Source: Pseudomonas siliginis (GTDB lineage Bacteria > Pseudomonadota > Gammaproteobacteria > Pseudomonadales > Pseudomonadaceae). From it: 64,000 bases of DNA. The notes beneath the pieces are model-generated. The model worked only from the letters and a program-made list of their open reading frames with translations. It did not search any database and was not told where the DNA came from. The position numbers were made by a program, and so were the translations under genes. Positions 25,051-34,065 of the stretch are shown here, one piece after another. The DNA is taken from assembly GCF_019145195.1 (NCBI RefSeq), contig NZ_JAHSTW010000001.1:62001-126000 (forward strand). The letters are read 5' to 3'. Numbering within the stretch: the first letter of the stretch is position 1; each line of letters opens with the position of its first letter.

Positions 25051-26676
25051 TCAAAAGATGTAATCGGTGGTCAGGAAGCTCGAATCACGCCCGCGAATGA
25101 TCTCGCTGATCAGATCCTTGTTGCTCTCCTGGAACTTGGTCGCCACCAGGGTGCGGATCGAAAACACTCGCAATGCATCGTGAACCGACAGCGTGCCTTC
25201 GGCGGAGTTTTTGCGACCGTTGAACGGGTAAGTGTCCGGGCCGCGCTGGCACTGGGCGTTGAGGTTGATACGCCCGACCTGGTTGGCGAAAGTGTCGACC
25301 AGCCGGCCGACCGCCACCGGGTTGGTGCCGAAGATGCTCAACTGCTGGCCGAAATCGGATTCCAGCACATAGTCGATCACCGTATCGAGGTGGCGGTACG
25401 GCACGATGGGCACGACCGGACCGAACTGTTCTTCCTGATAGACGCGCATTTGCGGATTCACCGGATACAGCACTGCCGGGTAGAAGAACGAGGCGTGGGA
25501 TTCACCGCCATTCGGGTTGACTACCTGAGCGCCTTTGCTTTGCGCATCCGCGACCAGACCGTGCAGATAATCGACCTTGCCCGCCTCCGGCAGCGGCGTC
25601 AGCGCCACGCCGCTGTCCCACGGCATGCCCGGTTTCAGCGTGGCCAGTCTGGCGTTGAATTTCTCGATGAAGCTGTCGACCACGTCTTCATGCACGAAAA
25701 GAATTTTCAGTGCGGTGCAGCGCTGACCGTTGAACGACAGCGAACCGGTGACCGCTTCGCTGACGGCGTTGTCGAGATCGACTTCAGGCAGGACGATACC
25801 CGGGTTCTTGGCGTCCAGACCCAGAGCCGCGCGCAAACGGTGTGGTTTCGGGTGCAGCTTCTTCAGGTCACTGGCAGCCTTGTTGGTGCCGATGAAGGCG
25901 AAGATGTCGATCTTGCCGCTGGCCATCAAAGCACTGACAGTCTCGCGGCCGCTGCCGTAGATGACGTTGATCACGCCGCTCGGGAAGCTGTCGCGGAAGG
26001 CTTCGAGCAACGGGCGAATCAGCAGCACGCCGAGCTTGGCCGGTTTGAACACCACGGTGTTACCCATGATCAGTGCCGGAATCAGCGTGGTGAAGGTTTC
26101 GTTCAGCGGATAGTTGTAAGGCCCCATGCACAAGGCGACGCCGAGCGGCACGCGGCGGATCTGGCCGAGGGTGTCCTGCTCCAGCTCAAAGCGGCTGGAA
26201 CGGCGGTCGAGTTCTTTCAGGGCATTGATGGTGTCGACGATGTAATCGCAGGTGCGATCGAACTCTTTTTCCGAGTCCTTGAGGTTCTTGCCGATCTCCC
26301 ACATCAGCAGCTTGACCACCGCCTCGCGCTGCTCGCGCATGCGGCCGAGGAATGCTTCGACGTGCTGGATGCGCTCGGCCACGCGCATGGTTGGCCACAG
26401 GCCTTGGCCGCGATCGTAAGCGCGAACGGCAGCGTCTAGGGCGGTAAGGGCGGTGTCGGCATCCAGCAGCGGCGTGCTGCCGAGGATCACCTGTTCTTCG
26501 CCGTTTTCGCTTTTCAGATACACCGGGCTGCGCACCTGCGCGAGCGGGCCGTCCCAGCGGCGCAACTGGCCATCGACCAGATATTCACGCTGCTCGACCT
26601 GAGCGTCGAGGCGATATTTTTCCGAGATGTCGCTGACCGAAGGGAACAGGTTGCCAAGGATGTTTGCTGTGGTCAT
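25051..26676 (-). CDS. gapN: NADP-dependent non-phosphorylating glyceraldehyde-3-phosphate dehydrogenase-like ALDH
   Basis: A 541-residue aldehyde dehydrogenase. It has the family N-site (MGPYNYPLNETFTTLIPALIMGNTVVFKPAK), the nucleotide-binding loop FIGTNKAA and catalytic cysteine C320 in FNGQRCTALK. GapN oxidises glyceraldehyde 3-phosphate directly to 3-phosphoglycerate, giving NADPH. Start is set at MTTANILGN with AGGG upstream; 36 further open codons lack family similarity. Odd point: the residue 34 positions before the cysteine, normally the general-base glutamate (ELGGK), is glycine (G286 in ALGLDAKNPG). This could mark a subfamily with altered deacylation; the GapN name rests on overall sequence. 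Confidence 0.85.
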   Translation of the reverse strand: MTTANILGNLFPSVSDISEKYRLDAQVEQREYLVDGQLRRWDGPLAQVRSPVYLKSENGEEQVILGSTPLLDADTALTALDAAVRAYDRGQGLWPTMRVAERIQHVEAFLGRMREQREAVVKLLMWEIGKNLKDSEKEFDRTCDYIVDTINALKELDRRSSRFELEQDTLGQIRRVPLGVALCMGPYNYPLNETFTTLIPALIMGNTVVFKPAKLGVLLIRPLLEAFRDSFPSGVINVIYGSGRETVSALMASGKIDIFAFIGTNKAASDLKKLHPKPHRLRAALGLDAKNPGIVLPEVDLDNAVSEAVTGSLSFNGQRCTALKILFVHEDVVDSFIEKFNARLATLKPGMPWDSGVALTPLPEAGKVDYLHGLVADAQSKGAQVVNPNGGESHASFFYPAVLYPVNPQMRVYQEEQFGPVVPIVPYRHLDTVIDYVLESDFGQQLSIFGTNPVAVGRLVDTFANQVGRINLNAQCQRGPDTYPFNGRKNSAEGTLSVHDALRVFSIRTLVATKFQESNKDLISEIIRGRDSSFLTTDYIF

Positions 26677-26836
26677 GTCACTACCCTGTGTTGAAGTCGG
26701 CGTGCCGATTGAAAGTCTTGTGAAGGTTATACGCCTGAACGGGCCGGGATTTAACCCTGTGAATGTCACGCGAATGTCACGCAACGGTACAGAGCAAAAG
26801 GGCAGGCGCGTCGCCGAATCTCATGCCACCCCTAAT

Positions 26837-26932
26837 CCCTGTGGGAGCTGGCTTGCCAGCGATGGGGTCGGCACATCCACCCGCTTGATTGAATGACCCA
26901 CCGCCATCGCTGGCAAGCCAGCTCCCACAGGG
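26837..26932. repeat. REPIN (GTGGGAGCTGGCTTGCCAGC type)
   Basis: Two perfect 29-bp inverted arms (26837-26865 and 26904-26932) around a 38-base centre, in the divergent gap between the gapN-type gene and the Phd/DUF772 gene. This REP subtype differs from the GAGCCTGCTCGC subtype found elsewhere in the window. Confidence 0.9.
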
Positions 26933-27089
26933 TCTGAGTGATTTCGCGGGCCATGTGCAGTTTCGTAATGAAGCTTTTATGACAAAAGTTCGGTAGCCCT
27001 TTGCCAGTCCGGTCATGCCTGTGTAACGCGCTTGAGGGGCCTTTCGGGGCGCACTTTGCAAGCCGAGGCGGGACGCCGGGAGTGAGGCA

Positions 27090-27701
27090 ATGGGGACTAT
27101 GGAACGCTATTCGAAAGTGGGCATGCAGGAGCTCGATCAACGCCTGTCGAAGATCGTCGAAGCCGCGCGCAAGAAGCCGGTTTCGGTGTATCGCTACGGC
27201 GCGCCGTGGGTCTGGATCGTCTCGCAGGATGACTGGCAGGGCGCTTTGAAAGAAGTCTCCAGCTACATTCCGCCGGGCCATTCGCTGGTGCTGCTGCGCC
27301 CGCAGATCGACGATCTGCTCGACGCCCATCGGGACCTGCTGCGCGACCTCAACGCCGCGCCCGGCATGCTCATTCCCGCGCAGACGGTGATGCACATCCT
27401 GCTCCTGCAATTGCTGTATTCGGTGCCCAGCGAACAGCAGCTCTATGAACAGCTCAATTACAACCTGCTGTTCCGCTGGTTCGTCGGCCTTGGCCTGAAC
27501 CAGAAGGTCTGGAGTTTCACCGCCCTCAGCCGTGACATCGCCACGCTGCTCAACGAGCCGCGTGCGGTGCTGCTGATTCAGAAAATCATCGGCGAAGTGT
27601 TCTGCGGTGCCTTGCTGCAAATGCCCGAGTTCTCGCTGAACTTTGCGCTGTTGCACACCTGGCTGGGCAAGCACGCCTGCGCCACAACGATCAGCAATTG
27701 A
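27090..27701 (+). CDS. Phd/YefM-like domain fused to a transposase N-terminal (DUF772-like) domain
   Basis: A 203-residue protein. Residues about 4-52 resemble the N-terminus of Phd/YefM antitoxins (MERYSKVGMQELDQRLSKIVEAARKKPVSVYRYGAP.. WIVSQDDW). Residues about 105-165 resemble the start of IS5/IS1182-type transposases (LLLQLLYSVPSEQQLYEQLNYNLLFRWFVGL, then TALSRDIATLL). No DDE catalytic domain follows and no inverted repeats flank it, so it is not an active transposase. GGGAG lies 7 bases before ATG (a second ATG is 9 bases on). It ends 54 bp before the TpsB-like gene in the same direction. It may be a domesticated DNA-binding regulator. Confidence 0.6.
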   Translation: MGTMERYSKVGMQELDQRLSKIVEAARKKPVSVYRYGAPWVWIVSQDDWQGALKEVSSYIPPGHSLVLLRPQIDDLLDAHRDLLRDLNAAPGMLIPAQTVMHILLLQLLYSVPSEQQLYEQLNYNLLFRWFVGLGLNQKVWSFTALSRDIATLLNEPRAVLLIQKIIGEVFCGALLQMPEFSLNFALLHTWLGKHACATTISN

Positions 27702-27755
27702 CGCAGCACACCGGGCGCTAACGCCCACAGGTCATCGCGAATTTCAGGGGGTAAT

Positions 27756-29354
27756 GTGGAACGGATTTTCACGTCACGGCTGGCGCTGTGGGGCTGGCTG
27801 CTGGTGACGGCGGGCGCGCAGCCGGCTCTGGCCGAGGAGGGCACAGAAGCGCCCGCCGCGCAGCGGCTGGTCGACGTCAACGAATACTTCGTGCGCGGCA
27901 ATACCGTGCTCGATGCCCGGGCGATCGAAGAAGCGGTGTACCCGTTTCTCGGCCCGCAGAAAGCCTTGAGCGATATCGAAGGCGCCCGCGATGCGTTGCA
28001 GAAGGCCTATCAGGAGCGCGGCTATCAGTCGGTGTTTGTCGAGCTGCCCGAGCAGGCTGTGGCCGATGGCATCGTCTATCTGCAAGTCAGCGAAACCAAG
28101 GTCGGCCGGGTGCGCGTGGTCGGCGCCAGACACTATTCGCCGCTGGACATCCGCGACAACGTCCCGGCGCTGAAAGAAGGCGAGGTGCCGGACTTTGCCA
28201 AAGTCCAGGGCGAACTGGCGCAGCTCAACAAGACCCCCGGTCGCCAGGTCATGCCGCTGGTGCGTGAAGGGCAGCGCCCCGGCACCATGGACGTCGACTT
28301 GCAGGTCGAAGACCAGAACCCGTGGACGGCCAGCGTCGGCCTCAATAACGACTACAGTGCCGACACCGAAAAGCTGCGCAGCGTCACCAGCCTCGGTTAC
28401 AACAACCTCTGGCAGCTTGGCCACAGCGTCAACCTGACGTTCTTCACCGCGCCGCAGGAAACCGACAACGCCAAGGTCTGGTCCGGGTCCTACACCGCGC
28501 CGCTGAGCGAGCGCTGGAGCGTGCAGTTCTCCGGTTACCAGTCCGACAGCAACGTCGCCACCATCGGCGGCAGCAACGTGCTCGGCAAGGGTCACAGCTA
28601 CGGCGTCGCGGCGATTTACACGCTGCCCTCGAGCGGCAACTGGTCGAACTCGTTGTCCGCCGGCATCGACTTCAAGGACTTCGACGAGCGCCTGAGCCTG
28701 TCCGGCGAAAGCGACAAGGTGCCGCTCAAATACGCGCCGTTCACCTTCGCCTACAACGGCTATCGCTACAGCGAAAAGAGCCAGCTCGGCCTCGGCCTGA
28801 GTCTGGTTGCCGCCACCCGCAGCGTGTTCGGCTACGGCAGTGACGACGAAGATTTCGACTACAAACGCTATCGCGCCAAACCGAGTTTCGCCGTGCTCAA
28901 GGGCGACACCAACTACACCTGGACCTTCGACAGCGACTGGCAGAGCGCAAGCAAAGCCGCATTCCAACTCGCCTCGGGGCCGCTGGTTTCCAACGAACAA
29001 TTCTCCGCCGGCGGTGCCACTTCGGTGCGCGGCTATCTCGCTGCCGAGCGCACCGCCGATGACGGCTACCTGCTCAGCCAGGAATTGCGCACACCGTCGC
29101 TGGCGAAATTCGCCGGCACGTGGATGCAGGACTGGCGCTTCTATGCCTTCGCCGAAGGTGCGCAGCTGTACCTGCGCGACGAACTGCCGGATCAGGACGC
29201 CAATTACGCTCTGGCCAGCGTCGGCCTCGGCACCCGCGCCAGCCTCAGTAAATGGCTGTCCGGCAGCCTCGACTGGGGCTACCCGCTACTCGAAGGGCCG
29301 AACACCTCAAAGCAGGAATCGCGCCTGCACTTCAACCTCCAAGCCACTTTCTAA
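27756..29354 (+). CDS. TpsB-like outer-membrane transporter (ShlB/FhaC family)
   Basis: A 532-residue protein starting at GTG with AGGGGG upstream. Signal peptide (LALWGWLLVTAGAQPALA), two POTRA domains (about 44-115 and 116-195), then a 16-strand-type barrel with the family motif VRGYL near 423 and a terminal aromatic strand (LHFNLQATF). TpsB proteins export a large TpsA partner across the outer membrane. No TpsA-type gene is in the window. The gene heads a run with ExbB-, ExbD- and TonB-like genes, as around P. aeruginosa PdtB, whose locus is phosphate-regulated; no Pho box was seen here. Confidence 0.88.
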   Translation: MERIFTSRLALWGWLLVTAGAQPALAEEGTEAPAAQRLVDVNEYFVRGNTVLDARAIEEAVYPFLGPQKALSDIEGARDALQKAYQERGYQSVFVELPEQAVADGIVYLQVSETKVGRVRVVGARHYSPLDIRDNVPALKEGEVPDFAKVQGELAQLNKTPGRQVMPLVREGQRPGTMDVDLQVEDQNPWTASVGLNNDYSADTEKLRSVTSLGYNNLWQLGHSVNLTFFTAPQETDNAKVWSGSYTAPLSERWSVQFSGYQSDSNVATIGGSNVLGKGHSYGVAAIYTLPSSGNWSNSLSAGIDFKDFDERLSLSGESDKVPLKYAPFTFAYNGYRYSEKSQLGLGLSLVAATRSVFGYGSDDEDFDYKRYRAKPSFAVLKGDTNYTWTFDSDWQSASKAAFQLASGPLVSNEQFSAGGATSVRGYLAAERTADDGYLLSQELRTPSLAKFAGTWMQDWRFYAFAEGAQLYLRDELPDQDANYALASVGLGTRASLSKWLSGSLDWGYPLLEGPNTSKQESRLHFNLQATF

Positions 29355-29366
29355 CGGAGCACGTCC

Positions 29367-31166
29367 ATGCAACGCCTCTTCCTTTCGTTGTTGATCTGCC
29401 TGGGCTTCGTGCTCCCGGCCACGGCTCAGGCCTGGTGGCAGGACGACTGGCATTACCGCAAGCAGATCGCCGTCGACACCACACCGCAAGGCGCGGCGAT
29501 CAATCAGGCCCTCGGCCGCACCGCGCTGCTGGTGCGCCTGCACACCGGCAACTTCACCTTCGACGGCGTGAAAGAGGACGGCTCCGATCTGCGCTTTGTC
29601 GCCGCCGATGACAAAACCGTGATCAACCACCAGATCGAGAGTTTCGATGCGCTGATGGGCATGGCGCTGATCTGGGTCGATGTGCCGAATGTCGAGGGCG
29701 GTCAGCGTCAGGACATCTGGATGTATTACGGCAACCAGAAAGCCCCGGCTACCGGCAACGGCCAACTGACTTTCGATCCGAATTACACCGCGCTGTATCA
29801 CTTCGACGGCGCCACCGGCACCCCGGCGAAAGACACCACGGCGTACGGCAACACCGCGCAAAGCGCGACCGGCACAGCGATCGATGGCGTCGTCGGCCGT
29901 GCCTTGCAGTTCAGCGGTCAGCCGTTGTTGCTGCCGGCCAGTCCGTCGCTGCAACACAACGCTGGTAGCGCGTTCACTTTCAGCGCCTGGCTGCGTCTGG
30001 ATCAGGCCACTGGCGAGCAACTGATCCTGGCTCGGCGCGAAGGCATGCAAAGTCTGCTGATCGGTGTCAGCCAAGGCCTGCCGTTCGTGGAAATCGACGG
30101 CCAGCGCGCTGCCGCCACGCAAGCTCTGGCTCCTTCGCAATGGCAGCACGTTGCGCTGACTGCCGAGGGCTCGAAAGTCACGCTGTACGTTAACGGTCGC
30201 GAGAGTGCTGCGTTGGCCCAGGCGATGCCGGCGTTCAACTCGGTCATGGCCATCGGCGCTGATCTGCAGGAAGGCGCGTTCCAGCCATTCGCTGGCGCTA
30301 TTGATGAACTGCGCCTGTCGAAGGTCGCCCGTCCGGCCGCGCTGTTGCTGGCGGATGCCACCTCGCAAGGCGCCGAGTCGAAACTGGTCGCTTACGGCGT
30401 CGATGAAGAACAGTCGGGGTTCGGTTTCGGCAGCCTCGGCTTCCTCCTTAACGCGGTGCCCATCGACGCCTGGGTGATCATCGCCGTGCTGGTGCTGATG
30501 ATGTTCCAGTCGTGGATCATCATGCTGCGCAAGAACCGCAGCCTCAGTCGCGTCACTGCGGCCAACGAAGACTTTCGCGTGCAATTCGCCAAGGTCGGCA
30601 CGCGTCTGGAAATGTTCGCCGACGACGCGCAACTGGCTCAGCGTCTGCAGCATTCGTCGCTGTGGCGCCTGTATCTGGTGGCAGTCAAAGAGATCCGCAC
30701 CCGCCGCGAGCAGGGCGCCGATACCTCGTCGGTTTCCGCCGCGACCATCGAAGCCATTCGCTGCTCGATGGACGGTGTGCGCACCCGCGAGAACCAGCAA
30801 CTGAGTTCGAAACTCTCGACCCTGTCCAACGCCATCGCCGGCGGCCCGTACATCGGCCTGCTCGGTACGGTGCTGGGGATCATGGTGGTGTTCCTCGGCA
30901 CGGCAATGGCCGGCGACGTCAACATCAACGCCATCGCGCCGGGCATGGCCGCAGCACTGCTCGCCACGGCGATGGGCCTGTTCGTCGCGATCCCCGCGCT
31001 GTTTGGCTACAACCGCCTGATCACCCGCAACAAGGAAGTCAGCGCCGACATGCGCGTGTTCGTCGACGAGTTCATCACTCGTCTGGCGGAGATGCATGGC
31101 GAGAGCCAGTTCAGTGAGGCGTCGCACCAGCGCGGCCATCACGCCAACCACTCCGTACCGGCCTGA
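29367..31166 (+). CDS. DUF2341-LamG-MotA/TolQ/ExbB fusion protein
   Basis: A 599-residue inner-membrane protein. Signal peptide (MQRLFLSLLICLGFVLPATA), DUF2341 domain (about 45-130), LamG/concanavalin-like domain (about 145-325, ending FAGAIDELRLSKVAR), a TM helix near 365-390 and a C-terminal ExbB-like proton-channel domain (about 400-585) with two further TM helices and GGPYIGLLGTVLGIMVVF. The periplasmic half could bind carbohydrate or protein while the channel half works with ExbD and the TonB-like protein to energise the TpsB-like transporter. This fusion is longer than plain ExbB (about 240 residues). It starts 12 bp after the TpsB stop. Confidence 0.88.
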   Translation: MQRLFLSLLICLGFVLPATAQAWWQDDWHYRKQIAVDTTPQGAAINQALGRTALLVRLHTGNFTFDGVKEDGSDLRFVAADDKTVINHQIESFDALMGMALIWVDVPNVEGGQRQDIWMYYGNQKAPATGNGQLTFDPNYTALYHFDGATGTPAKDTTAYGNTAQSATGTAIDGVVGRALQFSGQPLLLPASPSLQHNAGSAFTFSAWLRLDQATGEQLILARREGMQSLLIGVSQGLPFVEIDGQRAAATQALAPSQWQHVALTAEGSKVTLYVNGRESAALAQAMPAFNSVMAIGADLQEGAFQPFAGAIDELRLSKVARPAALLLADATSQGAESKLVAYGVDEEQSGFGFGSLGFLLNAVPIDAWVIIAVLVLMMFQSWIIMLRKNRSLSRVTAANEDFRVQFAKVGTRLEMFADDAQLAQRLQHSSLWRLYLVAVKEIRTRREQGADTSSVSAATIEAIRCSMDGVRTRENQQLSSKLSTLSNAIAGGPYIGLLGTVLGIMVVFLGTAMAGDVNINAIAPGMAAALLATAMGLFVAIPALFGYNRLITRNKEVSADMRVFVDEFITRLAEMHGESQFSEASHQRGHHANHSVPA

Positions 31167-31177
31167 GGAGCATTGAC

Positions 31178-31603
31178 ATGGCGTCCGTAAATGCCTCCCA
31201 CGACGATGATGACGATGCCGCCGTCGACAGCATCAACATCACTCCGCTGGTCGATGTGCTGATGGTGGTGCTGGTGATGTTCATCCTCACTGCCACCGCG
31301 CAGGTCTCCGGGATCCAGATCAACCTGCCCAAGGCCAGCGCTTCGGTGTCGCTGTCGGAGGCCAAGACCAAGGCGATCTCGGTCAACGACGGCGGCCAGG
31401 TGTTTCTCGATGCCTATCCGGTGACCTTGGGCGAGTTGGAAGAGCGCCTGCGCATCGAGAAAGCGCAGAGCCCGGATTTTCCGGTGATCGTGCGTGGCGA
31501 TGCGACGGTGCAGTACCAGAAAGTCATCGAAGTGCTCGACCTGCTGCGCCGGCTCGAACTGTCCCAGGTCGGTCTCGTCACCGGCAAACCGAGTCAGGGC
31601 TGA
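31178..31603 (+). CDS. exbD: ExbD/TolR-family protein
   Basis: A 141-residue protein with a charged cytoplasmic N-terminus, a single TM helix (about 24-45) containing the essential aspartate in INITPLVDVLMVVLVMF, and a periplasmic ExbD domain. It partners the ExbB domain encoded just upstream to form a proton-driven motor, and the TonB-like protein 3 bp downstream transmits the energy. The spacing shows a tight operon. Confidence 0.93.
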   Translation: MASVNASHDDDDDAAVDSINITPLVDVLMVVLVMFILTATAQVSGIQINLPKASASVSLSEAKTKAISVNDGGQVFLDAYPVTLGELEERLRIEKAQSPDFPVIVRGDATVQYQKVIEVLDLLRRLELSQVGLVTGKPSQG

Positions 31604-31606
31604 GTC

Positions 31607-32311
31607 ATGACCGCACAACTCCCAATCGAACCGCCGCCCGTGAAAAAGTCGCCGTTGCGCTATGTGAAGTGGGGCGCCGGATTGCTGGTCGGCGCACTCG
31701 CCGCGTGGTTCCTCTGGCAGTGGGCCAACGACATGGCCGGCGTGCGTCGCGAAGCGCCGAAGGTGCCGACGATCATTCCGTTGCCGCCACCGCCACCACC
31801 GCCGCCGGAGAAACCGCCAGAGCCGGAAACGCCGGTGGAAGAAAAAGTCGTCGAGCCCGAGCCAACGCCGGAGCCGGAGGAGGTCAAGCCTGAAGAAGAG
31901 GCGCCGCCATCGCCGGCCGACGATCTGGCCAACCCGATGCAAATGGACGGCGACGCGCAGTCCGGTAGCGACGCTTTCAACATCGGCGCAGGCAAGGGCG
32001 GCGGCATGGCTGGCGCGGGTGGTGGGCGTTTGGGCACGGGCACGTACAGCCAGTTTCTCGCGTTCACCTTCCAGCGTTTGCTGCGTGAGAACCCCGAGCT
32101 GCGCAACCTCGCATTCTCGCTGCAGGCCGATGTCTGGCTGAGCAGCGTCGGCGAGATCACCCGTGTCGAGCTGATCAAGTCCAGCGGCAACCCGCAAATC
32201 GATACCCAGGTGCTGGCCGCTTTACGCGGTGCGCCAGCCCTCAGCGAACGGCCTCCGGCCTCTATCACTTTGCCCGTGCGCCTGTCCCTGCAAGGGCGGC
32301 GTCCGGGTTAA
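31607..32311 (+). CDS. TonB-like energy transducer
   Basis: A 234-residue protein: N-terminal TM helix (about 22-42), a proline-rich stretch with eight prolines in a row followed by Pro-Glu repeats (about 58-105), a glycine-rich linker (GAGKGGGMAGAGGG) and a C-terminal TonB-type domain (LQADVWLSSVGEITRVELIKSSGNPQIDTQVLAALRG). It probably spans the periplasm to couple ExbB/ExbD activity to an outer-membrane protein, here most likely the TpsB-like transporter or the porin. Confidence 0.85.
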   Translation: MTAQLPIEPPPVKKSPLRYVKWGAGLLVGALAAWFLWQWANDMAGVRREAPKVPTIIPLPPPPPPPPEKPPEPETPVEEKVVEPEPTPEPEEVKPEEEAPPSPADDLANPMQMDGDAQSGSDAFNIGAGKGGGMAGAGGGRLGTGTYSQFLAFTFQRLLRENPELRNLAFSLQADVWLSSVGEITRVELIKSSGNPQIDTQVLAALRGAPALSERPPASITLPVRLSLQGRRPG

Positions 32312-32350
32312 TTCACTTATTCAAGCTTTGGCAAAAGGAGTTGTGTGCAG

Positions 32351-34048
32351 ATGATTTCCAACGTGAATCGATTGTCCCTGGCGGTCGGCATGGTCATTGC
32401 GACCCTGGTCGGTCAGGCCGTGGCAGCGCCTGCGCCGTCGGAGAACGCCACGATCAATCTGATCCGCTTGCTGGTCGAGCAGGGCATTCTCAAGCAGGAC
32501 AAGGCCGACGCGCTGATCGCCCAGGCGCAGAACGAAGCGGCGCAGGCCAAACAGGCTGCCGCGTCCACCGCGGTCGCGGCCGGGCCGGTCGCCGCGCCGG
32601 GGGATGTGCGCGTGCAGTACGTACCGGCAGCGGTGCGCGACCAGATCCGCGATCAGGTCAAAGCCGAGGTGATGGCCACCGCCAAACAGGAAAACTGGGC
32701 AGCGCCGAATACCTTCCCGGACTGGGCCTCGCGCATCAGCTTCGACGGCGACATTCGTCTGCGTGACGAATCGCGTTACTACTCGGGCAACAACAGCAAC
32801 GAAATCGTCGACTTCGCCAAGCTCAATAACAATGGCCCGTACGACGTAAACCCCAACAGCAGCACCAGCCTGCCGCCGTTGCTCAATACCCGCGAAGACC
32901 GCGAAAACCTCTTTCGCCTGCGCGCTCGTCTGGGCATGAAAGCGGTGATTTCGGAGGAATGGACCGCCGGCATTCGCATCGGCACCGGTTCGGACAACAA
33001 CCCGGTATCGACCACGCAGAACCTCGGCGGCGGCTTCGCCAAGAAGGACATCTGGCTCGATCAGGGCTACCTGACCTGGAAGCCAATGGACGAATTGACT
33101 CTGACCGGCGGACGCTTCGCCAACCCGTTCATGTCCACCGACATGCTCTATTCCAACGACCTGAATTTCGACGGTGTGGCGGCGATCTTCGACCACAAGC
33201 TCAACCGCGATTGGGGTGTGTTCGGCACGGTCGGCGCGTTCCCGGTGGATTACACCAACGACACCTCCAGCAGTAACGGTTTCGACAAGGAAGAGAGCGA
33301 CAACAAATGGCTGTATGGCGCGCAGCTCGGCGCGAAGTGGGCGATCAATAGCAACAACCGCCTCAAAGGCGCGCTGGCCTATTACCGCTTCGACGACATT
33401 CAGGGCCAGCGCTCCAGCCCCTGCGAACCGTGGGCCGGCGCGCCGGGCTGCGACAGCGATGGCACCCGCGCAGCGTTCATGCAGAAGGGCAACAGCGTGT
33501 TCCTGCTGCGTGACATCACGCCGAACCCGCTCAACCCGAGCGCCACGCCGCAGCCGCAATTCGTCGGGCTTGCGTCCGAGTTCAACCTGCTCGATCTCAA
33601 CGTCGTGTGGGACGCCGACCTGCCGCAGGACTTCAAACTGCGCAGCCAAGGCAACTACATCCACAACCTCAGCTACGACGAAGGCGACATGCGCAAGCGT
33701 TCCGCCGGGCAGATCGTCAACAACCTCGACAGCAACGGCGAGATCGAAAGCGGCGCCAATGCATGGATGGTGCAGTTCACCCTCGGCAACGCACTGGACC
33801 TCAAACGCAAGGGCGACTGGAACCTGTTCGCCGGCTACAAGTACATCCAGCCGGACGCCTTGCCGGACGGCTTCAACGACTCCTCGTTCCACCTCGGCGG
33901 CACCAACGCCAAGGGCTATTTCATGGGCGGCAACTACGGCCTGGCGAAGAACGTTTCCGCCACGGGTCGCTGGATGAGCACCGAAGCGGTGTACGGCGCG
34001 CCGTTCGACATCGACGTCTTGCAGCTTGAGATCAACACGCGCTTCTAA
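32351..34048 (+). CDS. Putative outer-membrane porin
   Basis: A 565-residue protein with a signal peptide (MISNVNRLSLAVGMVIATLVGQAVAAPAP), a short helical stretch (about 25-70: LIRLLVEQGILKQDKADALIAQAQ, likely a periplasmic coiled coil), and a long beta-barrel region with alternating aromatic strands ending DIDVLQLEINTRF, the terminal phenylalanine of outer-membrane barrels. It fits the putative porin family (Porin_5-like). Start may instead be GTG at 32345; AAAAGGAG at 32333-32340 fits ATG (10 bases) as well as GTG (4 bases). Its place behind the Exb/TonB genes suggests a role in the same export or uptake process. Confidence 0.8.
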   Translation: MISNVNRLSLAVGMVIATLVGQAVAAPAPSENATINLIRLLVEQGILKQDKADALIAQAQNEAAQAKQAAASTAVAAGPVAAPGDVRVQYVPAAVRDQIRDQVKAEVMATAKQENWAAPNTFPDWASRISFDGDIRLRDESRYYSGNNSNEIVDFAKLNNNGPYDVNPNSSTSLPPLLNTREDRENLFRLRARLGMKAVISEEWTAGIRIGTGSDNNPVSTTQNLGGGFAKKDIWLDQGYLTWKPMDELTLTGGRFANPFMSTDMLYSNDLNFDGVAAIFDHKLNRDWGVFGTVGAFPVDYTNDTSSSNGFDKEESDNKWLYGAQLGAKWAINSNNRLKGALAYYRFDDIQGQRSSPCEPWAGAPGCDSDGTRAAFMQKGNSVFLLRDITPNPLNPSATPQPQFVGLASEFNLLDLNVVWDADLPQDFKLRSQGNYIHNLSYDEGDMRKRSAGQIVNNLDSNGEIESGANAWMVQFTLGNALDLKRKGDWNLFAGYKYIQPDALPDGFNDSSFHLGGTNAKGYFMGGNYGLAKNVSATGRWMSTEAVYGAPFDIDVLQLEINTRF

Positions 34049-34065
34049 GGCGCCGGGAGAGCTTT

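Noticed and set aside
27090..27701. Possible insertion sequence
   Set aside because: Only a transposase N-terminal-like segment is present; there is no DDE domain, terminal inverted repeats or target duplication.
29307..31151. 614-codon minus-strand open frame opposite the ExbB fusion gene
   Set aside because: No ribosome site, signal or domain; the plus-strand gene has clear domains and fits the operon.
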